In this document: positions 19,513 to 28,532 of the stretch, piece after piece
Position numbering within the stretch: the first letter of the stretch is position 1
How the letters are laid out: each line of letters opens with the position of its first letter
Source of the DNA: Undibacterium sp. Jales W-56
Lineage (GTDB): Bacteria; Pseudomonadota; Gammaproteobacteria; Burkholderiales; Burkholderiaceae_D
Length of the DNA stretch: 64,000 nt
NCBI RefSeq assembly: GCF_025548535.1
Contig: NZ_JAJLQW010000002.1
Coordinates: forward strand, 558,001 to 622,000
Direction: 5' to 3'
The notes under the pieces: model-generated
Told to the model about the DNA's origin: nothing
Database searches by the model: none
Seen by the model: only the letters and a program-made list of their open reading frames with translations
Position numbers and translations under genes: made by a program

Positions 19513-19993
19513 TTTTCCGGTACCGGGAAGAAGAAAATAAGACTCAATGGTGGGCTAGCCACCCTCGCGTGTTTCATATAACCTGCACAATCTTAACAAT
19601 TTTAACATTCAAAAATCGCCCTGATGTGGCAGTTGCGGCAGTAAACATCGCAAATTAAACCTAATTGAATCGTCGGGACTTACGCAAAAACTAAAACCTC
19701 TCATCACAGAGACACGCAGACATAGGGCAAAGACCGGAGAGGAAAGGCGTTATGGCATTTCAATATTCAAATGAACCGCAAGCCGGGTGCGGCTGTTGGC
19801 ACGAAATGCCCCGGAAAGCCGCATCCAGTCTGCGGGTTCAATCTGAATTGTGGCAAACAGTTTTCTATTTTGCGTAAGCCCGCATAGTCATTCAATTTAA
19901 TTTAATTTGAATTTAATTCGATTCAACGCATCAAAAAATACCTTGCATCAGTCAATATCATCAACCCGGCCAAAAACATCAAAGGAGAATCGA
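19513..19993. other. Intergenic region between adaptor and Tricorn-like genes
   Basis: This 481-bp divergent region contains no gene. Its centre is occupied by MITE-like repeat copy 1 (19676-19881). The AT-rich 110 bp after the repeat presumably hold the promoter of the Tricorn-like gene. Confidence 0.6.
19676..19881 (-). mobile_element. MITE-like repeat, copy 1 of 3
   Basis: A 206-bp element bounded by imperfect 14-bp terminal inverted repeats: GGACTTACGCAAAA at the left and the complement of GGGCTTACGCAAAA at the right (13 of 14 match). In reverse complement it aligns with copies 2 and 3 across the central hairpin (19773-19839) and both ends. It encodes nothing. The lack of a transposase and the presence in several intergenic sites fit a non-autonomous element; a clear target-site duplication is not visible at this copy. 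Confidence 0.75.
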
Positions 19994-22900
19994 ATGCGCA
20001 GGACAAACCTCGGTAACAAGACGATCTTAGGTCTCATATTAAGCACCTGTTTTGCAGTGCAGTCTGCCGACGCCGATACGCTGCTGCTACGCCAGCCCAG
20101 CGTATCGCGCGACCATCTCGCCTTTGTCTATGCCGGCGATATCTGGCTGACCAGTCGTAGCGGCCAAAACCCGGTGCGGCTGACTACGCATCCTGCATCC
20201 GAGTTTTCTCCCAAGTTTTCGCCCGACGGTAAATGGCTCGCCTATTCAGCCAGCTATGACAACAATACCGACGTGTATGTTATCCCGGTTGACGGTGGAG
20301 AAGCGCGTCGCCTGACCTGGCATCCGGGTCAGGACGTCGTGGTCGGCTGGAGTGCCGACGGCAAGCGCGTCTTGTTCGCATCGAATCGCGAGATCGCCAA
20401 TAGCCGCAGCAATCAGCTATATGAAGTGCCGCTGGAAGGTGGCTACGAGAAAAAAGTCATGGAAGCCATCGCCTTTGAAGGCAACTGGTCAGGCGATGGC
20501 AAATATCTCGCCTATCGTCCCTTCCGCCAGGCCTATAGCGGTCCCAGCGGCTGGCGGCTGCACCGTGGCGGCACTACACCGCCGATCTGGATCATGGATG
20601 TCGCGAATAACAAGCTGGAAAAAATACCGCATGACAATGCCAACGACAGCAATCCGGTCTGGGTCGGCGACGAGGTATTTTTTATTTCCGACCGGGATAA
20701 CAAAGTAGCGAATCTGTTTGCCTATAACCGCAACACCAAAGCCGTGCGTCAAGTCACCAGGGAAACCACCTGGGATATCCGTAATATCAGCGCGTCCGGC
20801 AATAGCGTGGTGTACGAGGCCGGTGGCGAGCTGAAAGAATTCGATGCAGCGACGGGCAAGACGCAAACCATTCATATCAATCTGGAAGCGCAGACCACGC
20901 TAGCGATTCAGGCCCGTCCGCAATGGAAAGATGCCAGCAGCACCATCACCTCGGCCAATCTGTCGCCAACCGGCAAACGTGTCGTGCTGAGCGCGCGTGG
21001 CGAGGTATTTACCGTCCCGGTAAAAGACGGCTCGGTTCGCAACCTGACCGAGAGCTCCGGCATACGCGAAAAAGACGGCTTATGGAGCCCCGACGGCAAA
21101 CGCATTGCCTACATCTCTGACGTCGGCCGTCAGCATCGCCTGGTATTGCGTGACCAGGCCGGACTCGATCAAGCGAAAACACTGAGCTTAGGTCAGTCGG
21201 GCTATTACACGCTGCTGGCGTGGTCGCCGGATAACCAGATGATCGTGTATCAGGACAACCATCTCCAGTTGTATGTAATTCATCTCAATAACGGCAGCAT
21301 CAGCAAGATCGACGCGAGCGCGCGACGTTCAAAATTCAACGTCTCGTTTTCTTCCGACAGTAAATGGCTGGCCTACACCGTCGTGGGCGCCAATCATTTT
21401 TCGCAAATCAAATTACATGATTTCACGACGGCGAAAAATACCAGTCTGACCGACGGCATGAGTCACGCCGACCATCCTGTGTTTGCGGCGGCCGACTATT
21501 TATACTTCACCGCCTCGATCAATGCCGGCCCGACCCAGGTCGGTCTCGATATGTCAACCCAGGAACGGCCGCTACGCAATGGCTTGTATGTCGCGGTTCT
21601 GGCTGCGGATGGCAAGTCGCCTTTGTTACCCAAGACTGGCGATGAGGGAAGCAACAAAGACGATGAGAAAAAAGACGAACTTAAAAAAGAAGCGGCTAAA
21701 GACCCTGCAAAAGATGCGGCGAAAGACAAAGACGCAAGTAAGGACGCCGCTGCCAAAGTCATCAAGCCAGTCAAGATTGATCTGGCCGGTTTGCCGCAAC
21801 GTATCGCCGCTCTGCCGGTCGCAGAGCGCAATTACGACAATCTCGCAGTAGCATCGGATGGTTCCTTATTCTATCTGGAGCATCGCCAGCCCGGCGTCAG
21901 CCATGAGCCGCCAGCCAATAAGGACGATGATGATGCGGACCTGATGCGTTTTAGTTTTGAAGATAAAAAAGCGAAATCACTGCGCCAGGGCATCGCCTCT
22001 TTCAGCCTCAGCGCCGACGGTAAAAAGATCCTGATCCAGTATGCCAAGAGCAAACTCGACATTGGCGATGCCGGCGAAAAACTGGATGCGAAACCGATCG
22101 ATTTATCGCAAGTACGTATGCAAGTGAATCCACGTGAAGAATGGGAGCAAATCTTCAATGAAACATGGTGGATGGAAAAAGAATTTTTCTACGATGCCAA
22201 CCTGCACGGTATCGACTGGGATGCCATCTATACGCGCTACCATGCGCTGCTCAAACACGTGCAGCGTCGGGAAGATCTGAATGAGTTGCTGGTCGAGATG
22301 ATAGGCGAGCTGCAAGTCGGCCATAATCGCACCGGTGGCGGCGATGTCTATCAAGAGAAACCTGTCGCCGTTGGTCTGCTCGGCGCCGATTATAGCTATG
22401 AGCAGGGACATTATCGTATTAAAACCATCTATCGCGGCGATCGCTGGAATCCTTTCCTCGCAGCACCTTTGGCGGCTCCCGGCATGAATATCAAGGAAGG
22501 CGATTACTTGCTGGCGATCAACGGCAAAGCTTTGGATAAGGGTAAAAATCTGTACTCGCTGTTAGCTAACACAGTCGGTAAACAAGTGACCCTGACCGTC
22601 GCCGGCGACCTGACGAATACGCCAGGCAGGCACGTGATCGTGCAACCGGTCGCCAATGAAACAGCATTGCGCCAATGGCATTGGATAGAAAAAAATCGCG
22701 AATACGTCCAGAAAAAAACCGACGGCAAAGTCGCTTACGTGTACTTGCCGGATACCGGTTCCGACGGCTATCAATACTTTAACCGCATGTTTTATGCACA
22801 AGCCGACAAGTCCGCCCTGATCATCGACGAACGCCGCAATGGCGGCGGGCAAGCGGCCAACTACATCACCGACATCCTGAACCGCCAGTACCTGGCAAGC

Positions 22901-23332
22901 TGGAAAGACCGCGACGGCCTGTTGTTTACCACGCCGGGCGCTGCGATTTACGGCCCGAAAGCGATGTTGATCGATCAGGATGCCGGCTCCGGCGGCGACT
23001 TCTTGCCGTATTCATTCAAGCGTCTCGGTCTGGGCACCTTGATAGGCAAACGCACCTGGGGCGGCCTGATCGGGATTTCCGCCAATCCCGAACTGATTGA
23101 CGGCGGATTCTTGCTGGTACCTTTCTTCCGATTCTTTACGCCCGAAGGTGAATGGCGCATAGAAAATGAAGGCGTATCGCCGGATATCGATGTCGAACTC
23201 GATCCTACCGAGGTCAATGCAGGCAAAGACACTCAGCTCGATGCGGCAATCCAGAATGTCATGCAAAAACTCCAGACATATCAAGCGGTACAGAGACAGC
23301 AGACGCCGACGATGCCCAAGTTAGGTAAATAG
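19994..23332 (+). CDS. Tricorn-like S41 family peptidase
   Basis: The 1112-residue protein has a signal peptide (about 1-27), two successive beta-propeller regions of WD40/PD40-like repeats (recurring FSPDGKWLAY, WSPDGKRIAY), a Lys/Asp/Ala-rich linker (about 552-592), a C1-like domain, a PDZ-like region and a C-terminal S41 protease domain. The nucleophile is probably Ser999 in AGSGGD, and the motif around His777 reads QVGHNRTGG. The family degrades peptides; this one should act in the periplasm. The start at 19994 is fixed by AAAGGAG 7 bases upstream; the frame is open from 19907, but that adds an unsupported N-terminus. Confidence 0.9.
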   Translation: MRRTNLGNKTILGLILSTCFAVQSADADTLLLRQPSVSRDHLAFVYAGDIWLTSRSGQNPVRLTTHPASEFSPKFSPDGKWLAYSASYDNNTDVYVIPVDGGEARRLTWHPGQDVVVGWSADGKRVLFASNREIANSRSNQLYEVPLEGGYEKKVMEAIAFEGNWSGDGKYLAYRPFRQAYSGPSGWRLHRGGTTPPIWIMDVANNKLEKIPHDNANDSNPVWVGDEVFFISDRDNKVANLFAYNRNTKAVRQVTRETTWDIRNISASGNSVVYEAGGELKEFDAATGKTQTIHINLEAQTTLAIQARPQWKDASSTITSANLSPTGKRVVLSARGEVFTVPVKDGSVRNLTESSGIREKDGLWSPDGKRIAYISDVGRQHRLVLRDQAGLDQAKTLSLGQSGYYTLLAWSPDNQMIVYQDNHLQLYVIHLNNGSISKIDASARRSKFNVSFSSDSKWLAYTVVGANHFSQIKLHDFTTAKNTSLTDGMSHADHPVFAAADYLYFTASINAGPTQVGLDMSTQERPLRNGLYVAVLAADGKSPLLPKTGDEGSNKDDEKKDELKKEAAKDPAKDAAKDKDASKDAAAKVIKPVKIDLAGLPQRIAALPVAERNYDNLAVASDGSLFYLEHRQPGVSHEPPANKDDDDADLMRFSFEDKKAKSLRQGIASFSLSADGKKILIQYAKSKLDIGDAGEKLDAKPIDLSQVRMQVNPREEWEQIFNETWWMEKEFFYDANLHGIDWDAIYTRYHALLKHVQRREDLNELLVEMIGELQVGHNRTGGGDVYQEKPVAVGLLGADYSYEQGHYRIKTIYRGDRWNPFLAAPLAAPGMNIKEGDYLLAINGKALDKGKNLYSLLANTVGKQVTLTVAGDLTNTPGRHVIVQPVANETALRQWHWIEKNREYVQKKTDGKVAYVYLPDTGSDGYQYFNRMFYAQADKSALIIDERRNGGGQAANYITDILNRQYLASWKDRDGLLFTTPGAAIYGPKAMLIDQDAGSGGDFLPYSFKRLGLGTLIGKRTWGGLIGISANPELIDGGFLLVPFFRFFTPEGEWRIENEGVSPDIDVELDPTEVNAGKDTQLDAAIQNVMQKLQTYQAVQRQQTPTMPKLGK

Positions 23333-23345
23333 TTTTGCAACCGAC

Positions 23346-23386
23346 TAAACCGATTCGGTTAAGCAGAACCTAGCTGAATCGGTTTA
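23346..23386 (+). terminator. Hairpin downstream of Tricorn-like gene
   Basis: An 11-bp perfect inverted repeat (TAAACCGATTC and its complement) with a 19-base loop lies just after the stop codon, before the stronger terminator. It lacks a T-tract and may protect the mRNA 3' end or assist termination. Confidence 0.4.
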
Positions 23387-23394
23387 GCCAAAAT

Positions 23395-23431
23395 AAAAAG
23401 CGGCTATCTGCTCGCAGATAGCCGCTTTTTT
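23395..23431. terminator. Bidirectional intrinsic terminator between Tricorn-like gene and gcvP
   Basis: A 16-bp perfect stem, AAAAAGCGGCTATCTG and its complement around a CTCG loop, is flanked by A- and T-tracts on both sides. It can terminate both the plus-strand peptidase transcript and the minus-strand gcv operon. Confidence 0.92.
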
Positions 23432-23451
23432 CATATTACTAACTGTCGTTC

Positions 23452-26331
23452 TTATTCGTAGTCGCTCACAGGAATGCAAGAACAGAAAAGATTACGGTCG
23501 CCATACACGTTGTCCGCGCGACCTACCGGTGCCCAGTATTTTTGCTTGCGCAAAGACGGTAGCGGGAAAGCAGCGATTTCACGACCGTAGGCATGGGTCC
23601 ATTCATTTGCGACCAAGACTTCAGCCGTATGCGGGGCGTTTTTCAATGGATTGTCTTGGGCGTCGAACTCGCCGCTCGCGACCTTGGCGATTTCTTCACG
23701 AATCGCGATCATCGCGTCGATAAAACGATCCAGCTCCGCTTGCGATTCGCTTTCGGTCGGTTCTATCATCAGCGTACCCGGCACCGGGAAGCTCATGGTC
23801 GGTGCGTGGAAGCCGAAGTCGATCAGGCGTTTTGCTACGTCTTCATTGCTGATGCCAGTCGCATCGGTCAAGGGGCGCAGATCCAGGATACATTCATGCG
23901 CGACCAGGCCATCGTGGCCTGAGTACAGTACCGGGTAATGCGGCGCCAGACGTTTCGCGATGTAGTTCGCGGCCAGAATCGCTGTCTCGGTTGCCGCTTT
24001 CAAGCCTTCAGAACCCATCATGGCGATGTACATCCATGAGATCGGCAAAATGCTGGCCGAGCCGAATGGCGCTGCGCTCACCGCAGAAATGCCGTCTTCA
24101 CCGCGAATATATCCTGTCGATTTTTGATTCGGCAAGAACTTCGCCAGATGCGCACCGACTGCCACCGGGCCAACGCCAGGACCGCCGCCGCCGTGAGGGA
24201 TGCAGAAAGTTTTATGCAAGTTCAGGTGGCTGACATCGCCGCCGAATTTACCCGGAGCGGCAACGCCGACCAGCGCATTCATGTTCGCGCCATCGACATA
24301 CACCTGGCCGCCGTGCGCATGGACGATCTCGCACAACTGTTGAATGCCTTCTTCAAACACGCCATGCGTCGATGGATAAGTAACCATGACCGCCGCCAGA
24401 TTCGCGCTGTGCTTTTCCGCTTTGGCTTTGAGGTCAGGCAGATCAACGTTACCTTTGTCGTCGCATGCCACCACCACCACATCCATACCGACCATACTGG
24501 CTGATGCCGGATTGGTGCCGTGTGCCGATGAGGGGATCAGGCAGATATTGCGATGCGCCTCGCCGCGCGATGCGTGATATGCCTGGATCACCAGCAAACC
24601 GGCGTATTCGCCCTGGGAACCGGCATTCGGCTGCAGGGATACGGCATCATAGCCGGTCGCTGCGCACAGCATGGCTTCTAACTGCGCGATCATTTCGCGA
24701 TAGCCGATGGTCTGATCGTCCGGTGCGAATGGATGGATACTGGAAAATTCCGGCCAGGTGACCGGGATCATTTCTGATGTCGCATTCAATTTCATCGTGC
24801 ATGAACCCAATGGAATCATGGTGCGATCCAATGCCAGATCTTTGTCCGCCAGGCTGCGCAGGTAACGCAGCATTTCATGTTCGGAGTGATAGCGATTGAA
24901 TGTCGGATGCGTCAGGTAAGTGCTGGTGCGCAACAAGGCTGCTGGCAAGGCGTCGTTCACAGCGGCTTCCGTTGCAGCAAAGTCAGGAATCGAAAGGCCA
25001 TTTGCAAAGATGGCCCACAAGGCGTCGATATCGACACGCGTAGTCGTTTCATCCAGCGATACGCCAACTTGGGTTGCGCTGATCTGGCGCAGGTTGTAGC
25101 CCGCTGCTTGTGCGGCTTGATGGGTTGCTGCTGCGTCCTTGACATTGATGGTCAGGGTGTCGAAGTAAGTGTGATTCGCGACGCTCACGTCGAGCTTGTT
25201 CAGGCCAGCCGCCAATACGCCGGTGAAGCGATGCACGCGTTGTGCGATTTGACGCAAACCGGCCGGGCCGTGATACACGGCATACATGGAAGCCATCACT
25301 GCCAGCAAAACCTGGGCGGTACAGATGTTCGATGTGGCTTTTTCGCGGCGGATATGTTGTTCACGTGTTTGCAATGCCAGGCGATACGCTTGCTTGCCCT
25401 GTGCATCGATGGTCACCCCCACCAGGCGTCCCGGCATGCTGCGTTTGAACGCATCGCGGGTCCCCATGTAACCGGCATGCGGACCACCGAAGCCGAGCGG
25501 CACGCCAAAGCGCTGGCTGTTGCCGACGACCACGTCGGCGCCCCACTCGCCTGGCGGCGTAATCAGTGTCAAGGCCAGCAAATCGGCAGCGGCAATCACC
25601 ATGGCGCCTTTGGCATGCACAGCCGCAGCGAATTCGCGGTAATCGCGGATCGTGCCATCCACACTTGGATATTGCAACAGGACGCCGAAGCAATCGTTTT
25701 CCAGGGCTTCGTTAGCGGTCAGGGTACGGACTTCGATACCCAGAGGCTGGGCGCGGGTTTCGATAATTTCACGGGTTTGTGGCAAGACATCGTGAGCCAC
25801 GTAGAACACATTCGAGTTCGATTTGCCGACGCGCTGGATCAGCGTCATCGCTTCCGCTGCCGCTGTACCTTCGTCCAGCATTGAGGCATTCGCGATGTCC
25901 ATGCCGGTCATATCGGTGACGACTTGCTGGAAGTTCAGAATCGCTTCCAGACGGCCTTGAGAAATCTCTGGCTGGTAAGGCGTGTACGCGGTGTACCAGG
26001 CCGGATTCTCAAAAATATTCCGCAGAATCACGCCGGGCGTATGGGTGTTGTAATAACCCTGACCGATCAGGGATTTGAGTACCTTGTTTTTACCAGCCAA
26101 TGCTTTCAAGCTTGCCAGCGCTTCTGTTTCTGATTTGGCGTCGGTGAATTGCGCCAGCGGCAGTACGTCATGGCGGCGGATATTGGCGGGCACAATCGCA
26201 TCGATCAAAGCGGTGCGCGTCGCATAACCCAAGGTCTTGAGCATGGCGGCTTGTTCTGCCTCGGAAGGTCCGATATGTCGGGCGATGAAAGCGTCATGCG
26301 CTTCGAGTTGGGTCAGGCTGGTGCGGGTCAT
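23452..26331 (-). CDS. gcvP: Glycine dehydrogenase (decarboxylating), P protein
   Basis: The 959-residue protein is the full-length, fused form of the pyridoxal-phosphate P protein. It decarboxylates glycine and passes the aminomethyl group to the lipoyl arm of GcvH. The PLP lysine is Lys707 in [16 protein letters not shown], and the N-terminal half keeps the ARHIGPS-like start and FGGPHAG. It is the last gene of the gcvT-gcvH-gcvP operon and ends just before the bidirectional terminator. Confidence 0.98.
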   Translation of the reverse strand: MTRTSLTQLEAHDAFIARHIGPSEAEQAAMLKTLGYATRTALIDAIVPANIRRHDVLPLAQFTDAKSETEALASLKALAGKNKVLKSLIGQGYYNTHTPGVILRNIFENPAWYTAYTPYQPEISQGRLEAILNFQQVVTDMTGMDIANASMLDEGTAAAEAMTLIQRVGKSNSNVFYVAHDVLPQTREIIETRAQPLGIEVRTLTANEALENDCFGVLLQYPSVDGTIRDYREFAAAVHAKGAMVIAAADLLALTLITPPGEWGADVVVGNSQRFGVPLGFGGPHAGYMGTRDAFKRSMPGRLVGVTIDAQGKQAYRLALQTREQHIRREKATSNICTAQVLLAVMASMYAVYHGPAGLRQIAQRVHRFTGVLAAGLNKLDVSVANHTYFDTLTINVKDAAATHQAAQAAGYNLRQISATQVGVSLDETTTRVDIDALWAIFANGLSIPDFAATEAAVNDALPAALLRTSTYLTHPTFNRYHSEHEMLRYLRSLADKDLALDRTMIPLGSCTMKLNATSEMIPVTWPEFSSIHPFAPDDQTIGYREMIAQLEAMLCAATGYDAVSLQPNAGSQGEYAGLLVIQAYHASRGEAHRNICLIPSSAHGTNPASASMVGMDVVVVACDDKGNVDLPDLKAKAEKHSANLAAVMVTYPSTHGVFEEGIQQLCEIVHAHGGQVYVDGANMNALVGVAAPGKFGGDVSHLNLHKTFCIPHGGGGPGVGPVAVGAHLAKFLPNQKSTGYIRGEDGISAVSAAPFGSASILPISWMYIAMMGSEGLKAATETAILAANYIAKRLAPHYPVLYSGHDGLVAHECILDLRPLTDATGISNEDVAKRLIDFGFHAPTMSFPVPGTLMIEPTESESQAELDRFIDAMIAIREEIAKVASGEFDAQDNPLKNAPHTAEVLVANEWTHAYGREIAAFPLPSLRKQKYWAPVGRADNVYGDRNLFCSCIPVSDYE

Positions 26332-26388
26332 AATATGTCTGCAGAAAAAGTGGCGATGATGAAAGCGACTTCAAATAAAAATCGCTGC

Positions 26389-26416
26389 TGCCGGAGCGAT
26401 GACATCCACTCCGGCA
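26389..26416 (-). other. Hairpin in the gcvH-gcvP gap, possible attenuator
   Basis: TGCCGGAG and its exact complement flank a 12-base loop within the 136-bp space between gcvH and gcvP. On the coding strand a T5 run follows about 7 bases later. It could be a weak terminator or RNA-processing site that sets the GcvH-to-GcvP ratio; this is inference. Confidence 0.4.
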
Positions 26417-26467
26417 ATCAAAAAAGCGTATCAATGGATCAGTTGTGCGATTGAACAGTGACAGGAA

Positions 26468-26845
26468 TTAGCCGATATTTTTGGCGTAAGCATCGGCGTC
26501 CATCAAGGCATCGACATCGGCCATGTTCGCTGGCTTCAGTTTGAACATCCATGAACCGAAGGCATCCGTATTGATGGATTCCGGCGCATCGACTACCGCT
26601 TGATTGACTTCGACCACTTCGCCAGAGACAGGGGCGTAGATGTCGCCTGCCGCTTTGACAGATTCCACCACAGCGCAATCTTTACCGGCAGTCAATACCT
26701 GACCGACTTTTGGCAAATCGACGAACACGATATCGCCCAAGGCATCTTGCGCGAAATCGGAAATACCGACAGCGATCGTGCCGTCGGCTTCAACGCGCAC
26801 CCATTCGTGGGACGCTGTGTATTTGAGGTTAGCTGGAATTGTCAT
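26468..26845 (-). CDS. gcvH: Glycine cleavage system H protein
   Basis: The 125-residue lipoyl carrier shuttles the aminomethyl intermediate between the P and T proteins. The lipoylated residue is Lys64 in [12 protein letters not shown] 26845 (MTIPAN) is chosen because GGAG lies 6 bases upstream; the frame extends four codons further to a TTG, which overlaps that ribosome site and is not a start. Confidence 0.98.
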   Translation of the reverse strand: MTIPANLKYTASHEWVRVEADGTIAVGISDFAQDALGDIVFVDLPKVGQVLTAGKDCAVVESVKAAGDIYAPVSGEVVEVNQAVVDAPESINTDAFGSWMFKLKPANMADVDALMDADAYAKNIG

Positions 26846-26935
26846 GGGGTTCTCCAAAAAATTAAAATAATAAATTGTTACGGATAAGCTTACGAGACGA
26901 AATCATTAAAAACATAAAAACCTCTCAAATATGTC

Positions 26936-28066
26936 TTACGCTACCAATACCTTGCCGTTACGCACGAAAGGCAATTTCACTACCGTCGCAGCCAATTGCT
27001 TATCGCGAATCGCGACGTGCACGGTATCGCCGATCGCAACGCCCATAGGCAGGCGCGCCAGAGCGATCGCTTGCTGCATGCTTGGGCTGAACGTGCCGCT
27101 GGTGATTTCGCCTTCGCCTTGTGCGGTAATGACTGTTTGGTGAGCGCGCAGGATGCCGCCTTTTTCACGCAGAATCAGGCCGAGGAATTGTGCGGTCTGG
27201 CCTTGTTCCTGCAAGGCTTTTTTACCGACGAAATCGCGCTCGGCAACCAGATCGATGGTCCATGCCAGACCGGCATTCAATGGATTGACTGTTTCATCCA
27301 TGTCTTGTCCGTACAGATTCATACCGGCTTCCAGGCGCAGGGTGTCGCGTGCACCCAGACCTGCGGGCTTGACGCCGACGGCAGCCAGAGCGTTCCACAG
27401 ATAGGTGACACGTTCCGCAGCGACCGCGATTTCAAAACCATCTTCACCGGTGTAACCCGTGCGAGCCACCATGACTTCGCCGAATGCCGTGCCGGCAACA
27501 ATGACGGCGTTGAAAGGCTTGATCTCGGCGCTGGCGGCCTTGGTTTCCGGTAAAACTTCCCATGCTTTGGCGCGGGCATTCGGGCCCTGTACGGCGACCA
27601 GGGCAAAGGCGTTCGCACCATCGCGACGCTGCGTAATGGTGATACCGGCCTGGGTTGCAAGATTATGCGCATTCATCCAGGCTACGTCTTTTTCTGCGGT
27701 GCCTGCATTGACGACCAGACGGAACCAGTCTTCGCTGAAATAATAAATAATCAGATCGTCAACGACCGTACCTTCCGGCTTCAGCATGCAGGAATACAGC
27801 GCTTTGCCAGGAACTTGTAATTTATCGACGTTGTTGGCAACCAGGCCGCGCAAGAAGCTGCGGACATTTGTCCCTTTGAGATCGACTACGCACATGTGGG
27901 AAACGTCGAACATGCCGCAATCGGTACGGACTGCATGATGTTCTTCGATTTGTGAACCGTAGTTGACTGGCATGTCCCAACCGCCAAAATCGACCATCTT
28001 TGCGCCGGCGGCACGGTGGGCTGCGTTGAGGGGGGTTGCCTTGAGAGTTGCGGCTGCTTGCGTCAT
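26936..28066 (-). CDS. gcvT: Aminomethyltransferase, T protein
   Basis: The 376-residue folate-dependent T protein releases ammonia from the aminomethyl-lipoyl arm and forms 5,10-methylene-THF. The folate-binding N-terminal domain with [10 protein letters not shown] and FDVSHM is clear. ATG 28066 (MTQAAATLK) is chosen from family length and the GAGG upstream; the frame extends to 28105 inside the riboswitch leader, where translation is unlikely. It is the first gene of the gcv operon and is controlled by the glycine riboswitch. Confidence 0.97.
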   Translation of the reverse strand: MTQAAATLKATPLNAAHRAAGAKMVDFGGWDMPVNYGSQIEEHHAVRTDCGMFDVSHMCVVDLKGTNVRSFLRGLVANNVDKLQVPGKALYSCMLKPEGTVVDDLIIYYFSEDWFRLVVNAGTAEKDVAWMNAHNLATQAGITITQRRDGANAFALVAVQGPNARAKAWEVLPETKAASAEIKPFNAVIVAGTAFGEVMVARTGYTGEDGFEIAVAAERVTYLWNALAAVGVKPAGLGARDTLRLEAGMNLYGQDMDETVNPLNAGLAWTIDLVAERDFVGKKALQEQGQTAQFLGLILREKGGILRAHQTVITAQGEGEITSGTFSPSMQQAIALARLPMGVAIGDTVHVAIRDKQLAATVVKLPFVRNGKVLVA

Positions 28067-28146
28067 GAGAACCTCATTACCAAAATAGAAGGGACAATGC
28101 ATCACGCAGACGGGAACTTGCCCATCACATGCGATGACATCGCAGA

Positions 28147-28367
28147 CCCCTCTGTCCTGATACCTGAGAGATTACGGACTGGCTATAACGCCCATCCGTG
28201 CGCACCTTCGGTGGATAGTTCGGCTTGATGACAGTTGCCGCTACCGCTCTCCAGAGTTTGGGGTGTTTCTACAACCCCGCTGATCAGTCCTTTTGCCTGA
28301 GAGTTTTTGGGTGTTAGCCCCTTCGGCGGCGGCTGACAAAACTTTGTCCAGCCACGCTCTCCTGATC
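28147..28367 (-). promoter_or_regulatory. Tandem glycine riboswitch
   Basis: Two glycine aptamers lie head to tail in the gcvT leader. Aptamer 1 (28282-28367) is closed by GATCAG/CTGATC and has the conserved GGAGAG, CCGAAGGGG and CTCTCAGGCAAAAGGAC elements. Aptamer 2 (28147-28263) has GGAGAG, CCACCGAAGGTG and CTCTCAGGTATCAGGAC with a closing P1 of CCCC/GGGG plus CTCTG/CAGAG. The class activates glycine cleavage genes when glycine is abundant. About 80 bases of expression platform separate it from the gcvT start. Confidence 0.96.
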
Positions 28368-28377
28368 AAGTAGCGCG

Positions 28378-28406
28378 ATTATAAGGGCTTCGTTCCCTGT
28401 TGTGAA
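28378..28406 (-). promoter_or_regulatory. Sigma-70 promoter of the gcv operon
   Basis: On the minus strand TTCACA (28401-28406) and a perfect TATAAT (28378-28383) are separated by exactly 17 bp. Transcription would begin near 28371, directly before the first riboswitch aptamer, which independently supports the call. Confidence 0.85.
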
Positions 28407-28449
28407 CTTTAGCGCGCTAAATATTTGCGCCAGGCATCATATAAAACTG

Positions 28450-28472
28450 AAGCCGCATATCTGATGCGGCTT
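28450..28472 (-). terminator. Probable terminator of the DUF2799 gene
   Basis: AAGCCGCAT and its exact complement form a 9-bp stem with a 5-base loop, followed on the minus strand by CAGTTTTAT. It lies about 60 bp after the DUF2799 stop codon and upstream of the gcv promoter. Confidence 0.7.
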
Positions 28473-28532
28473 AGCAGGCATAAATGGCTCAAAAGGCGCA
28501 TGGAATATGCGGATGCAATTCTTCCATCTAAC

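Noticed and set aside
24877-25884. 335-codon open frame on the plus strand inside gcvP
   Set aside because: It lies opposite a confident gcvP reading frame, has no recognisable domain, and is a by-product of codon use on the other strand.
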